Assembly: GCA_026182355.1 (NCBI GenBank)
Contig: JAPFBL010000166.1
Coordinates: 930,001-994,000, forward strand
DNA length: 64,000 nt
Reading direction: 5' to 3'
DNA from: Hermatobates lingyangjiaoensis
Lineage: Eukaryota > Arthropoda > Insecta > Hemiptera > Hermatobatidae
Below, one piece after another: positions 9,540 to 23,126 of this stretch. A model generated the notes under the pieces. The model did not search any database, had not been told where the DNA came from, and was given only the letters and a program-made list of their open reading frames with translations. A program made the position numbers and the translations under genes. Each line of letters opens with the position of its first letter. The stretch's first letter is position 1.

Positions 9540-10842
9540 ACTATAAAATCAGAAAGGATATTCAAACTGGACACAATACGAGTTCCAAATCAGAGAAGAA
9601 TAACACACAGTAAATGAACACACTTACAAACTCATATATACATATATATATTGTGCCAACCATCAGGAAGAAAAATTAAATGTCTGACAACTGAACAAAG
9701 AAGGAGAAGTCATTACATTTCGCCACAGTTCTAAGTGAGCAAAAAAGAAAGGGTCATTAATGTGTTTAACAAAAAAGAATTAATAACATTTTGTAAGGCA
9801 TCATCAAATGGGCTGAAGAAACCACGTTAGCTGGAGTTAACAGACTGCTTTTATACTGCTCAATGGTAGACATTTCATGAAGCCTAACTAGGCTTTTACC
9901 AACCATACTAATGTCATATTTAGTGTCATCGAAGAGGATTTACTTAATTTTGGACCTAACTTATCCAATTTTTTTTTAAATTAATTAAACAATACTGTTT
10001 CCAATATTAAAGCCAGTCGAATGTACCATCTCTGGAACAAAACAATATAAGCCCAAGTTCATTTCCTTAATTCCCACTTGCTCCAATTTGAACTAATTAA
10101 AAAGAAGTCTTCAAAAAAAAAAATAAAAGCATGATATAATTTTACCTTTTAGGATAATTGAAAAGTAAACACTTCCTCTACAAATCTGAAAGAGAGGATT
10201 CGAAAAGAATGGCTTTAGTATCTTGTATATACATTTAAAATAAAGGTTACTATATGTGAACAAGTTTACTATGGCGAAAAAAGTCGTTTATTAAAATATC
10301 GGTTTTATCAACATTCGTTTTTATAAGAACGATTAAGATGAATGGAGCTGATATTTATTAATGTAGATTATAATTTCGATTTTAATTATTTAAAAAGTAT
10401 AGCTACGAAACAAGAGAGCAAAAGGAATAAAATCGTTGGAAGTACCATATTATGTGTTAAAAACATAATCATCTAATAATGAAAATAGTATTATTACCAT
10501 AAATGGTATTTATTTATTTGTTTAAATTTGGTTGTTTTTAACTGTTAGTGTAATTTTATATCGTTAGAAAGTATCATTGTTTAGTGTATCTTCTTGTTAA
10601 CACTGGACAAATATATTGAACATTCCTATTCCTGAACTTGTTATGTTTAAAGCTGTCAAATTAAAGTTCATTATTTTTCATTCTCATAATTCTGTAAGAG
10701 TTCCTTATTTATAATCTAGAAATTGTCATCCCATGGTAATATGGGTCTATGAAAAAGGTTTTAAATAAAACTGAATTTTGGCTTAGAAAGTTTCATTAGA
10801 ACATGAACTGGCCGGTGATATATTCAGGTATTACTCGTTTAA
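9540..10842. other. Non-coding AT-rich DNA with a short PLE flank remnant
   Basis: Near 9563-9590 the text ACTGGACACAATACGAGTTC is also found at about 2840-2862, next to family A repeats. The rest shows no gene or repeat that I can name. Confidence 0.45.
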
Positions 10843-11018
10843 CAGTGTACTACTTGAACGGCAACTCGTTACGTCGGAGTAGTGACAGATCTTGCGATTG
10901 TCCCAATATTCGTTTTTCATAATTCTCTCGCAGTGTACTACTTGAACGGCAACACGTTACGTCGGAGTAGCGACAGATCTTGCGATTGTCCCAATATTCG
11001 TTTTTCATAATTCTCTCG
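10843..11018. repeat. 88-bp tandem duplication (two copies)
   Basis: Copy 1 is 10843-10930 and copy 2 is 10931-11018. Both start CAGTGTACTACTTGAACGGC and end TAATTCTCTCG. I see only two differences (CTCGTT/CACGTT and GTAGTGAC/GTAGCGAC), so the duplication is recent. Confidence 0.95.
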
Positions 11019-12954
11019 GAGTTATGATGACGTCAGCAAAACAGTATTGTATCTTAGGTTTTTAAAATCTTGAAATTAATGAGTAAAACAATAAACAACA
11101 CTGATATTCATTGATTAATTGTTTAAAAAGAGAAAAATAGTGTAGGTCATGCTAAATATGAGCTTTTTGACTGATATATGTATATACATTCGATTAACAA
11201 CTGTATCGTTTGTCCGAATTACCGACGTTAAACGATGAGTACCTGTATATATTTTCAACTTTATTCTACGGTGGATATATTTATCAAATCTTATCAAAAA
11301 TAAAATTCTAATCGAGGCTATCTTCCTGATTTTATTAATAATTATTATATAGCATTTGTTGATGGGCATTATGATGGTGCTAAGTGGGCCTAATTGTATT
11401 TTTTAGTTCACATATGCTGAGTACTTTTATTAAGGTGGTTTTCTCTACATTTTCTACTTGTTTTTGTACTTCTTCTGTATTCTGAGAGCTGCCTTGAATC
11501 TCTTGCCGTAAACCTGCAAACTCCAGTTCTTTTTTTTTTTACATTTTTCTTCCGACAAGACCTCAATATTAATTGTTCGATGTTGTCGCTATACCCGTTT
11601 AACTTGCTTTAATTTACAATTCCTTACTTAACTTCTTTCCTTAACAAGGACACTAATATGTTATCCACACAACCTCCTGTCTTTCCAATATCTGTGCTTA
11701 TCGTTTAGACTGCACCAGTGTAAGTTTGGCTTCCTCAAAGAGATAAGCACAATTATCTCATAATTTGAGTTATAAATAATCACAAAATTTTCATTAGTAA
11801 TCACAACGAGTTTCTCATTGCCATTCATTCAAATACGGCCTGAATTTTAATTATTGTTTTCATGTGTGACTTCGTTTGCGAATCTCTGATTCTAACTTTC
11901 ATGACACCCGTAGGGCGTCAAAAGAAGTGCATACTTGATTCTTCAGAGACTCGCTCGGCCCTTGGACTGAAGTCAAACTATAGTTATTCATAGTCATACT
12001 TTTTTTATTTACTGATTCCTTTTATTATTTTATTTAGTTGCATGTTTTTTATATTGTACTTATTTCAATTATTTTTATTTAGTTTTAATGTACTAATATG
12101 TTTTTTATTTAATTATTTTATTTTTTTATGTTATTATTTTGTTTTGTTCTGTCCTTTCTCTCGGTAAGGTGGCAGCTCTGATGGTGTACTTCTCAGACAA
12201 TGAATTCAGGTATCGCTTGCTTTCCAAGTGTCTCACTTGTCTTCATGGTGATGACAGATTCTGAAATATATCTCTTGTGTTCCTTCAAAGTGAGTATTCT
12301 CTCTGAGAATCTATTTTATTATCAATTATCGCCTAGCTATATGGTATATCATTAGAAAGAAACGACTTATAAAAACTAACTTCAGCGTTTTGTCATCGAT
12401 CGTGATTACCGACAAAATCAAGGCTTGAAAGACAAACGGAAATTATTTGAAGGTTTGGTATGAGTGGTGTCAAAATATTGACCTTCCAACTAAACTAAAT
12501 GTTTTCTTCTGATCTGATTTCTCATCAACTGTTTCCAAACAAGTATATAATAAGTTTGTTTTGAATGTTTTTATGAAGTTATTTCATGAGAAAAACAGAT
12601 AAACAGTTGAAGAAATGTAAAGGTTATCTTTCACTAATTGGATGCCCAATAATTTTTCTGAGAATTGGGAATCACAGCAGTACATGAGATGAAGGTTTTG
12701 TTGTTCTGTATGTTGACATGGGTCAAAGAGGAGAATTTCTTATTATCATTGATATATAGGGTTTATTACGTTTCTATTTAGGTTTATTCTAAACCTACTC
12801 ACACAGAACTCTTCTCTAATTAGTGATAGATAATTAGTTTACAAGTAGCTTACATGCAGCGATTATTGCATGTTAAGTGATTGAAAACGTGTCAAAAACA
12901 TGAATTTTTAAAAATTCATGTTATAAAAAGGGTTCGATTTAATTGATATTGATT
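11019..12954. other. Non-coding AT-rich DNA
   Basis: No supported gene. T-rich low-complexity sequence is concentrated at 12000-12145. An 84-codon reverse frame (11115-11369) has no recognisable content. Confidence 0.45.
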
Positions 12955-13103
12955 TAGGGGAATCGAACTCAATTCTGTAAGTAGTGACAAATTGGTGAAC
13001 TACCTACGCCACCGAGGTTTTTTGGAATTATTATTCTTATCAAATAATGTTACTGACGTATCATAATTGTACTGAAGTATCATAAAATTGATCTTTTTAT
13101 AGC
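12955..13103 (-). mobile_element. tRNA-like SINE, family 2, copy 1
   Basis: On the minus strand this 149-bp segment ends in a tRNA-like head: an A-box-like GGTGGCGTAGGTAGTT and a B-box-like GAGTTCGATTCCC. The body holds AATTGTACTGAAGTATC on the plus strand. It matches 13842-13990 along its full length with about 10-12 differences. Confidence 0.7.
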
Positions 13104-13841
13104 AATTGCATTGACCATTGTGCAATATAACCATCGACGACATTGTGCACCGCGTACGTATAGTACATAAATAAGATTCATTTCCAAGTAGCCTGGTTCA
13201 TTTTATTAGGATATCATGGATATTGGAGTGTATAAAACCTTAGATGAGGTATAATAACCAAAGAAACAATGTCTGGAACTTTCTGTTTACGATTAAGTTC
13301 TGAAGGGATGGTACAAAAGTCTTTAGGAAAGTCTAGTTATACCTAAGGAATTGGTGTTTGTGGAAGGGGCACAAATTGAGTCCGTTATCAGAGCAGTGAA
13401 TCTTGAGAGGCGATGGTTATCTGTGGTGAAGTCTGACATTTGGAGCCATGTGGTGTCAAACCTCTTTGTCTGTTCCACTCACACATGCCTGCCTCTTGGT
13501 CATTTGATTTCATGCCACATGCTCTGCGTCACCCTTAATGGAATTCACCTAGAAATCAGCACATATGTTGTATCGGTTAAACAGTGAATCTTTTAATTTA
13601 AACCAATGTTTGTTTTGTCATAGCTTAGATTAAAGAAGTGCACGATTAATCTGTATTAGCAGTCTAAACTGTGTTTCCCATTACATTAAGAAAGAAATTA
13701 AATAAACAATTTATAATTATATATTTCAGTGTATTTCAAATGATCGGTTTTGTTTGTTTTTTCAGCTACTAATTTCAGTATTTGGAAATTAGAATTAGCA
13801 TTAATAATGCTATTTCAAATTTGAGTGACAATGCAACGATT

Positions 13842-13990
13842 TAAGGGAATCGAACTCACTTCTCTAAGTAGTGACAAATAGGTAAACTACCTACGCCACC
13901 CAGGTTTTTTGGAGTTATTGTTTTTATCAAATTATGTTACTGACGTATCATAATTGTACTGAAGTATCATAAAATTGATCCTTTTATAGC
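13842..13990 (-). mobile_element. tRNA-like SINE, family 2, copy 2
   Basis: Same orientation and length as copy 1, about 740 bp away. The tRNA-like head reads TGGGTGGCGTAGGTAGTTTA on the minus strand, with a B box near 13845-13857. No poly-A tail or clear target duplication was seen. Confidence 0.7.
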
Positions 13991-13999
13991 TTATTTTAA

Positions 14000-14693
14000 A
14001 GAACATAGGCAGAAATAATGTTTATAAAAGATTATATTAGCGTTTATATAATGGAGAGATTGATATTTCAGTTTTTAACACATGACCTGTATAACTGAAA
14101 TTTTTTTCTTCATTTATCTCTTAGAAAATGTCCAACTTACAGGTGAAAAAAATCTTTTAAATATTATTTATTTGAATATTAAAATATAATTTGAAATATT
14201 ATACCTTATAATTATTTTTAAAGTTTCCAAATCTCCTAATACAACATTCTGCTAAAACTATCGTGGTACCGCTGGTCGAAATCACTCGGAGTCATCACTG
14301 CAATGAACACTTGGATCAAACTGTACTGAAGTTGTCACTAAGTGAGAAATGCTTTGACGGTGTGTAGTTAAGGTTGAAGGCGGCGTATGACCTGGGAATA
14401 TTGGGCATCAAAGGCAGTTTCCTAGAAATTATAGATTAATAGTCTGTAGTCATTAGTCCATTAATAAATTGGATTTAAATTACTAAAATAATATATTGGC
14501 TCTTCAGTAGGTGAATATAATCTACGCAAACGGTAGATCCGGAGCCTCAACCACCAAAAACTTCTTTATTCTTTAACTTATGTTTAGTTTCTGTCAGTAG
14601 ATGGTGTGGTTAAATTCCCTGGCTACTGAAAATTATTTTACCGATACACGAATTCTTGCTTCCTTGTAAATTACTTTTTAAATCAGGAAGATA
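14000..14693. other. Non-coding stretch
   Basis: AT-rich sequence without a supported gene or recognised repeat. Confidence 0.4.
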
Positions 14694-14990
14694 GGGGCTA
14701 ATGTAGTTCAGTAGATTACTAGCTCGCCTCTGGAGTAATAGATCCGTTGTTCGATACCCACTCAGGGCTCGGTTTATTCACACGGAAGGTGACAAAAATC
14801 TGATCACGTGGTCTCTTTGAGAACTATCGGTCCCAAGGCTGTACATTGTCAGGTACTCGTCTGTTAATGATCCCTAGTCTAAATAGACTTGAGTTAGGAA
14901 AAAATTTAGGACACCCGATGTAGATTGTTGATTGTATGATACCTTTGGCCTGTGTCTCTCATAAGATGGCCTCTGTATTCTGACCTAACC
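14694..14990 (+). mobile_element. tRNA-derived SINE, family 1, copy 2
   Basis: The tRNA-like head has a degenerate A box (TAGTTCAGTAGATTACTAGC) and the B box GTTCGATACCC near 14749. Shared body blocks: TTTATTCACACGGAAG, TGTCAGGTACTCG, ACTTGAGTTAGGAAAA and a 3' end TGACCTAACC. It is more diverged than copy 1 and lacks the TG insertion. Confidence 0.8.
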
Positions 14991-14999
14991 GAATAGGAG

Positions 15000-16360
15000 A
15001 ATATTCAATTTACTTATGCTCCATACCGTTGTTTTTAGTCGGAACAGTACAATAAATGAGCTAGTTAAGTGTTTATATAATAGACTATTTAATCAATTAC
15101 GCCATTAGAGCACCTCAGAAATGTATGTAGTAATGATTATATTATAAAGATATAAATATCAAGAAAGTAATATGAATGAATGGCTAACACTAATCATTCA
15201 TATTCTTAGTATCACAAAGTTAGTTGATGGTAGTTGCATCAAGAAATTGAGAAACCTTACTGTCGTAATCGTTCAAAGAAAACAACACTACTAGTACACG
15301 ACGTAAGACGGCTTTCCAATTTCTTGATGCAAAATATTCTACTTTGACATAAATGTAGCTTGAGTATGTATATTGAAACAAAGGAAACGTCGATCTAAGG
15401 TGTTATAATTTATATCAAATGGTCCAAATTTAGATAAAAGAATTAAATGGGCAGTATTAGGAGAACAACTATTAATACAAGTTGTACTAAGAAATTGGAA
15501 ATTTTGGGTTCTCTTCATTTTATTGTAGTAGTAAATAGTATTGTAAGTAGTATTATTTTGTTGTCATTTAGTTCACAGGGGATAACATAATTGTTTAAGA
15601 ATTATTAATATTTACTGATGGTTTGCTGCCCTTTGTTTGAATATTAATAGAAATGATTCAGTAATCGAGTGTTGTGATGATAAAAACTTAATGGCATACT
15701 GTTCTCCTTCAATGCCTAAAGACGTCTTTCCGGGTTCTAAAACAGTTAAATTGGTTTTAAAGGGCTTTTAGTGTTTGTTTCGACAAAGTCTGTTTAATTC
15801 GTTCAAATTTGGACTGTTAAGGCATTTCATCATAGTGAACTCTAAGCATGACTAATAGCTGTGTTGGCAATTTACCAAGAATGAACAAATAGTTTAGAGA
15901 GAAGGAAAAGCAATCAGTAGGACGAACAGACTGGTTAGAAGGCCTTGCGCTAACCGCATTACGATGCTATTCGAGGTCGTATTAGCAATACATACATATT
16001 ACTTAGAACTACAGCGCCAGTGAGTCATGATTGTCCATAGTGATTCATCTAACCTTTAGGCGTTCTAGCACTCGTTATCACCTAGGGTGTCACAACATTG
16101 TCTATAATACAGATTTAGCTTGTTCATCTTAATTGTCAATTAACAAAATTACATTTTCTCAGCATTTTTGAACTCGTTTAATATATAAATTATTTTTTAG
16201 GTTTGATATTATATAAATTTCGTATGAAACTGAAGTATTCGTGGTTGTATAATTATTGCGGCTTTTTTCAATAAATTTCTCTTAACAAAAACAACAACAG
16301 TATTTTACAAAAAACGATTAAAATCATCTTCTGTTCTGGAACATATTCACCATGTATTTC
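15000..16360. other. Non-coding AT-rich DNA
   Basis: No supported gene. A moderately GC-richer part at 15900-16080 has no recognisable coding signal. Confidence 0.45.
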
Positions 16361-16366
16361 AATTAT

Positions 16367-16506
16367 CACTTCCCTTTCACTTGGTAGCCTGTCGTGTCGA
16401 TTCCACGGGCAAAGAAATTGCTGTCCTTAGAGGAAATCCAGTATTTGATGGCAGTCACTAAGCCATCCAAACTGTCGTAGACTGCTTCGAAGCCGCTTGT
16501 TTATTG
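16367..16506 (-). pseudogene. Mariner-type transposase C-terminal fragment
   Basis: The minus-strand frame of about 45 codons begins after a stop with TSGFEAVYDSL, contains YWISSKDSNFFARGID, and ends in a stop at 16367. The W-x-S-K-D-x-F-F-x-R-G-I pattern with an upstream AV..(S)L segment matches the end of mariner/Tc1-type transposases, downstream of the last catalytic Asp. The catalytic triad is not present, so this is a dead fragment. The assignment rests on pattern memory and is moderate. Confidence 0.5.
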
Positions 16507-16509
16507 AGG

Positions 16510-18660
16510 GATTAACGTGATAGCCTGTAGGCGCTTCTGTGTGAGAGTATGACGGATGAGGGAGCAGGTCTCAACTTTTTTTGGCGATGATTTGACAACG
16601 TGACATTCTATATGTGTTCGATATGACTGTGCTACACTCCAACCTTTCTGGAAGCGATAGAGCATAATATGGTGAATATGGAAATAATTTTTGATATGAA
16701 TTCTGTAAAAGAAGATAATTTGAATACATAAAAAGCTTAAACAAAACTTATTTTATTTTTATTGAAATCTTAATTATTTTTTTAAAATTTATTGAAAAAT
16801 TCCGCAGTAATTATGCAGTTATGTAATATAGCTGGTGTGAAGATTTTTTTTCTTTCTCTCTGCTTGTATTTTCATGAGAATCCGTATTAATGTGTGTCTT
16901 CCTCATGTGGAGTAACCCTACCATGAGGTAATTTATTGATACAGTATGCTCTCCACAATAAGTATTACATGCAATTGACTTTGTAATAGTATGATATCAA
17001 AGTTATATCAAAATGGAAAATTACTTAAAATGATTAACTTAACTGAATAATTGAATGGTAATACAGTCGAGTTGTATATCTTTTTAAATTATAAGAAATT
17101 ATTAACAATATAATTATCTTTTCTCTCACTTATACATAGAAAGTATTCCAGTCTTAAAATATGTTAGAGTTATCTTATAAGTTATTACTATAAATTTTAT
17201 ACTTACGATTCCCTTTTATTTATTCTGTAATTGTAAAAATTTATTTACACGTGACATGAAATAACAAAAGAGTTATTTTTCCAAAACTTGATGTATAAAC
17301 ATGTGTGTGTATGTGTTTGTGCCTGTGATTGTATTTTAGTTAATATTTTGGCATGATGTACTATATAACTATGTGAGTGTTAGAATTATTTTCTAGACTT
17401 TGATTGATTGATCATAATAAAATTTGAAACTTCCCTTGATAATGAAAAGATATGCACTTTTTGAGTATTATCGGAGCTTTAGAAGGGTTTATGCTAATTC
17501 AAAAGCAATCTGTTTTTTTTTGCCCCAGTTTTATAAAACTACAAAACTCTCGATTTTTGTCTAGTTCTCCGTTTTTTTTTGTAAAAAAAAAAATGTAGAA
17601 AAATATATTTCTCTTATCAACTGTGAGATCTGTTATAGATTAATTACCACTGTAGCTGGTGACACAGTGGTAGGAGACCTCATTACCATCAATGTTCGGC
17701 GTAGTCAGGCTGGTGATTCGACTGCTTATGATTTCAGGAATGCTTTATGAAATGTTTGGACTTTCATCATCAGGATAATAAAGCCTTACCATTAAACCAA
17801 ACCAAGAAACATATTCTTCTCTCTCTCTCTCTGTGTGTGTGTGTGTCTCTCACTCTAAAAAAAATAAATAAAATGAAGATAACAACAATGAAGATCAGTC
17901 GGCAACATACGTCTAATATTGTAAATAATGGTTGGTATATTGCGTTGCATTGCACAAGTACATCAGGTTATACAGTTATGGAAGGAAATGGGCAAACAGA
18001 TCAACATCAGTGAACCTAAAGGGTCTATGAGAAAACATATCCTCGATGAAGCTTATTGATAATGAATGTAATTAAAAACCTAGCAAAAATGAACAGAAGA
18101 AAGCTGACAAAAAAAAAAGGGTGCACCGTGAAATCGTTTGGTCAACCATCTGTAGATAACTTGAGACGTTTCAAGAGCTAAAGTAGTTGTAAATTATCAT
18201 TTACTATAGTGTTGAGTAGGATAAACAAATATTTAACCTGGGTGCGATTCTGAAAAACTAATTTGGGGTCAGGTGTTGTCTAACAGAAGTCGATAGTATT
18301 GAACATAACAAGCTCGAATCTCGGTATAGTATTTTCTATTACGAAACTTTGGTTTACTCATGGCTTAATTATTGCTAAAACGAGTGCGAAGTAACAAATG
18401 AGGCATATTTACCTATCCCAAAATTAAAAATAGGTAAGTAATAAATAAATAAATACAGATGTCAAGATGATTTTTCAAAAAAAAAGTAAATAATATTTCT
18501 ATTGAGATGTTTGTCTGTCTATCCTGCAGAGACTAATACAAGGCATTTTGTAACATCAAATAGGAATTTATAATATAATATATGAACAATATATAATAAA
18601 TTATATACCCAATATACATTACAAATTTATTTAACCATAATGTAAAATTTCAGTTGAGAT
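16510..18660. other. Non-coding AT-rich DNA
   Basis: No supported gene. A short TC/TG-rich simple repeat lies at 17817-17850. A stretch at 17655-17720 has weak tRNA-like features, too weak to call. Confidence 0.45.
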
Positions 18661-18662
18661 TT

Positions 18663-18705
18663 GACTCTGCCGAAGACCGCTTGTTATTGTTGAAAGATCT
18701 TAGGC
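18663..18705 (+). ncRNA. Hammerhead ribozyme-like relic, family A, solitary
   Basis: GACT flank, CTGCCGA (mutated box I), degraded helix II, GAA, AGATCT palindrome, T. The 3' flank resembles other family A copies (CTCATTTCTT). No inverted partner is visible. Confidence 0.5.
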
Positions 18706-19170
18706 TTTTTCTCATTTCTTTCTGTTATCTATGCGTTGAAAATAGTCTGTTCAATGAAATAAAGTACAAATTTAGAATAACCTTTCACAAAAGTTGTTAG
18801 TTATAATTTAACAGTAAACTTGAATATCTAAAGAAATAGTTTGATATTACCTAGTTGCTACACTTTCCTTTGCTTTTATAAACAGTTACGAATGTTGTTG
18901 AATTTATTAACTAAAATACTGAAAAGGAATTCCAGTGTTGATTCTCCTATTTAAACCAAAGTTTATAATTATTTAGTTTGGTTGTGCATTAACAAATTCC
19001 TATATAGATAATTTGCTTCGCTGCAAGTGCTCGTAATTCTTTCTCTATCTCTTCTCTCCTTTTCTTTTCCCCTTGTTAACCTAAATTCCATTCCGTTAAA
19101 CTATTTCCTAGTAAATTCTTAACTATTGTATTTATTATATTATAGTTCAACAATATGTTCAACAACGTGT

Positions 19171-20672
19171 GTTAGCATTGCTTGTTACCACGCTACGGTC
19201 CAGAATCTTTAATGGATAAGTTGATATTTTACACAAAAATGGGCCTCATAAAGACGAAGATCCCTATTGTTTGGGAAGAATTATGCATGATGGGAAAGTC
19301 ACTTTTTTTTGCCAAAAACAGTTTTTTTTAAAACATTTATTTCTCCTAAACTGATAACCCTAGAGTTTTGAAATTTTCACATTATCTTTGAAGTTACAAA
19401 TGCAACAAACGAAAAATATATTCAGAATTTTAAAACAACAGAAAATAATTTTTTTTCAATAAAATGTACAAATTTTGACTTATAATTCAATCTCAAACCT
19501 TGTGAGAGCGATACAAGCCATACTGTTTGACGGACAAGAATGAAACTATGCCTATAAATAGAACATTATGTGTAGAATGAGTTGAGATATTTTTTTTCAA
19601 AATTACATTCGCTAATGGGGCGTTACAGTACGATTTCTGTTTTCAGAAAATGTTTTTTTGACGCTAAACGGCTCATTAGAAAAATAATGAAAATTTGACC
19701 AAAAATGGAACAAAAAATTAGCAATTCATAAAAAAAATATCATGAAGTTTCAATTACGGGAAAGAGCAATAACGATATAAAAACTCTTTGTTTACCCTAG
19801 ACTAAGAGATCACCTGCTATACTTGTCGAATTTTTTGTATTTTTTTACATTGTTTACATTGACTTAGAAATTTTTTGAGCGAATCCACTGAGATAAAATT
19901 GATTTTATAAAGGAACAGTTTAAATTGTTTATTGAATTATATGAGATGTAAGAGGAATAATATTGTGCAGGAAAATGATAACACTCACTCAGAAAAAAAT
20001 CGTATATATGTTATTTGACAAAGGGGAAGGAAAATGATCTTATTAAATACTAAGAAGCTTATTATTATTATTATTTTAAAGATTAAAATTCCCAGTATGA
20101 TAATTCTATAAAAGACCAAAAATGTAAATGATAATTCATAATCTGAATCTTTCGTTTAGAGATTAATAAATGTAATTATCGTACATCTTTAATTAACAAA
20201 TCACCTTAAAACAACATTTTCTACGCAGTTAAAGATGTTTTTCAGAGAAAAAAAGGGTATTTTCCTGTTTTAAATTTAAAAATTTTACTTTAATATTCAA
20301 AGTAGAAGGATGTCAAGTAAACGATGTAAGAAATCTACTGGCTGTTTGAACGAAAGCCATTCTCTTGTAGGAGAATAAATCGTTTCAGGAAATGTTCACT
20401 TTGGTTTTTCAATAATGTTATTACTGCTGTAGTTATACTAATGCAATTATTTGCAAATAATAAATTATTTGTGATGTACAAAAATAAGCTTATAAAATGA
20501 TATGTCCTTCAATCACTATCTGTACTACCTCAGGAATGATAGGCTAATAATTATATCCCATTTAGATGTTTACGTTATGCTTAAATGAGACGTTATGTTT
20601 TATATACTCAAGAAATTTGACATTAAGTTACTCATAGTAAAGTAGAGTGTAGGCCACTCCAGATTTTTTTTT
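19171..20672 (+). repeat. Dispersed repeat R, copy 1 (uninterrupted)
   Basis: The 5' block 19171-19260 (TTAGCATTGCTTGTTACCAC and following) matches 22418-22497. The 3' block 20107-20672 matches 23935-24480, including ATCTTTCGTTTAGAGATTAA, AGTAAACGATGTAAGAAATC, and an end GAGTGTAGGCCACTCCAGAT plus a T run. The middle (19261-20106) is T/A-rich with no coding frame. No transposon protein was recognised; the element class is unknown. Confidence 0.7.
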
Positions 20673-21690
20673 TGTACCTACGTATTAGAGTGAGTATGAA
20701 TGTTTATTTTGCATGTTTGTATAAGTGAGTGTGTATAATGTTTCAGCACTCAACTCATCATATCTATTTTCAAGACATAAATATTTCTTGAATAGTAATA
20801 ATAATCTATATTGTTCGTAACTTAAATTGAAACCTTTTCTTAATTTGAACTTCCATGCCTACTGATTTAAAAAGATTTATTTTATATTTAGCAGTAAATT
20901 AATATGATAATACAAATTATAAGCATTACAAATAAGAAAGAAACATTATTTAACATTTTAGTACCACTATCATAAGAGAAGAAATACTAGAAAGATTTCT
21001 TGTAAAATCCGATTATGAATACATTATTGTAAATTTTATTTTTACTTGTTTAGTTTATTACATTTCCCACAATTTAAACATCAAGCAGTATCATTATTTA
21101 TGAATTTCAGAATAATCTTGATTTTTTGTCACTTTCTATTTAGATGCGTACATACGTATATTGTATTCCATTGTTTCCTGAGAATAATTTGCAGAAAATT
21201 ATAATGTCTATTGAAATAATTACTTATAACATGTTTATAATATTCTATATATTTATCAGTAGTGCACATTTCATTTTATAACCACTCAAAAAGAGGTTAT
21301 TAGTATATGACTTGTAAAAAAGGTCATCAATGGGCCATTTACACAAATGAAGAATGAAAATAGCTCGACACAAAACATCTTTTATGTGGAGACTCGGTGA
21401 TTCTTTGCCTCATTCTAATCATGAGTAAATACCACAAAATAGAAGATTATATAGCTCGTGAGTTAAAACATGGAAGGTTTTATAAACTAAAATTCACAAT
21501 CTTATGTGATTATACCAGCAATTTTAAAACCAATGTAGGTTACCAGAATAGAATTTAATAATAAGTTTTATTACTGTTATTCAGTTTTTAACCTTATAAT
21601 CATTGACTTCGGAAACTTATGAATGTAATAAAATCTATTTGATGGATATTATAAAAACCAATAAATTGTATGAAGGATAAAAAGACGACT
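20673..21690. other. Non-coding AT-rich DNA
   Basis: No supported gene and no recognised repeat. Confidence 0.45.
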
Positions 21691-21780
21691 ATATAATTGA
21701 TGACATATAACAAGATTTTACTATAAACATATGAAATAAAATCAACGTCTAACCCACAGTAAGAAATCAGGAATAAGACT

Positions 21781-21900
21781 AAGATCTTTCAACCGTAACA
21801 AGCGGTCTACTTAAGAGTCAAATCTTAACTGATTTCTTCTCTGAACAAATCAGTTGAAATATGACCATGTCGAAGACCGCTTGATGCGGTTGAAAGATAG
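21781..21900. repeat. Inverted pair of family A ribozyme relics
   Basis: A minus-strand relic (21781-21819) keeps ACCG/CGGT, GAA and AGATCT but has lost box I. A plus-strand relic (21863-21900) keeps helix II ACCG-CTTGATG-CGGT and GAA, with box I mutated to ATGTCGA. The arms pair imperfectly. Degraded compared with 40646-40787. Confidence 0.6.
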
Positions 21901-22260
21901 TGTTACCAAATATCAGGTAACGATTCTGGCTAAAATAATACAAAAAATGAGCTAAAAAGAGCTCTATTTTCCAAACTGAGCTAAGAAAAAGGGTCAAATG
22001 GCAATATAACGAATATAACATTCTAAACAGTATTTTAATAATGTTTTTTTGAACAAGATTAAAATTTTGTTTATCAAATGTAGTTACTAAATTCAATACT
22101 TCATGAGAATTTTCGGTCTTTCTGGTTTCATAAATTTAGTTGGTCCCAATTACCGCAATAATGTCAAAAGAAACATCAAAATCATAGGAGCATATTTAAT
22201 AACGTTTTAATTCATCTCGTGTTGGCAGATTACTAACTATTGTTGATAAATTAATTTTGT

Positions 22261-22497
22261 TTCAAAGTTTGTTTTTACTTTACTAGAAGTAAAGTATAGT
22301 GATCGTGAAAAAATTCGATCTCGAAATTTTGACGGAATTACATGTTTCGAGGTCCCAGAAGTCGTTTTATGAAGTTTTTTCGATGATGTCTGTATGTGTG
22401 TGTGTGGGTGGGTGAGTGTGTTAGCATTGCTTGTTACCACGCTACGGTCCAGAATCTTTGATGGATCAAGTTTACACAAAAATGGGCCCCATAGGGA
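22261..22497 (+). repeat. Dispersed repeat R, copy 2, 5' part
   Basis: 22261-22420 matches 29462-29600 (shared TTTTGACGGAATTACATG/TTTTAACGGATTTACGTG type blocks), and 22418-22497 matches 19171-19260. A short TG tract sits at 22391-22418. The match to copy 1 stops at about 22497, where the foldback element starts. Confidence 0.65.
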
Positions 22498-22499
22498 AG

Positions 22500-22660
22500 A
22501 ACACATACTTTCCGTCTGCACCCCTTGGACGGGGGTTGGCAGCTTTGGTCGGGCTGCGCGTCTTATCCTCAGTTAAACTTGCCCTAGGAGATTTGATCAT
22601 CTGCTCTTCATTCCTGGAGAAGGTTGATTTCTGATCGGCTTTTGGAGACTTCCCACTCAT
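22500..22660 (-). CDS. Truncated Lys/Ser-rich ORF start in left foldback arm
   Basis: The frame starts at ATG 22660 on the minus strand with MSGKSPKADQKSTFSRNEEQ and continues MIKSPRASLTEDKTRSPTK. It leaves the element near 22497 and runs into repeat R, stopping at 22472. The same start is repeated in the right arm. The hydrophilic, basic composition would fit the first part of a gag-like or nucleic-acid-binding protein, but I do not recognise the family. A gene fragment, not an intact gene. Confidence 0.4.
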
Positions 22661-23126
22661 CTCGCCGGATGCTCCTTGTTCTCCTGGTTAAAATTTCGTT
22701 TTCCCTGTGCCTGTAGCTCCAACAGGAGCCGAGAAAAAGGCGTTTAAAAGTGGGGGCAAAGTACAATCCAGAAATTTTCTGGATTATTGGATTGGCCCAG
22801 AGGACCGGAGATGATGGGAAACTGTCAGGGGGGGTAAGAAAATAAAAATGGGTAGGGACCAGGTATATGAAAAAAAAGGAGGGGGGAGTAAAATCGAAAA
22901 AACGCAAAAAACGCTGAAAAATTCGATGAGTGAAGGTTAAGAACTTCTCACTATTGCTCCAAAAAATAAAAAACTTAGATGAAGACGCACTAAAAGAGTG
23001 CTCACGCGCAATGCGCTCTCTCTCGACGAAAAATGATAAAACATTTCCCACGGGGGATGTTCTGAATACCACCAACGATCCAGGAGTCGCCGAATCCCGG
23101 ATCTGTTCCGCGACAGGTACCATCCA

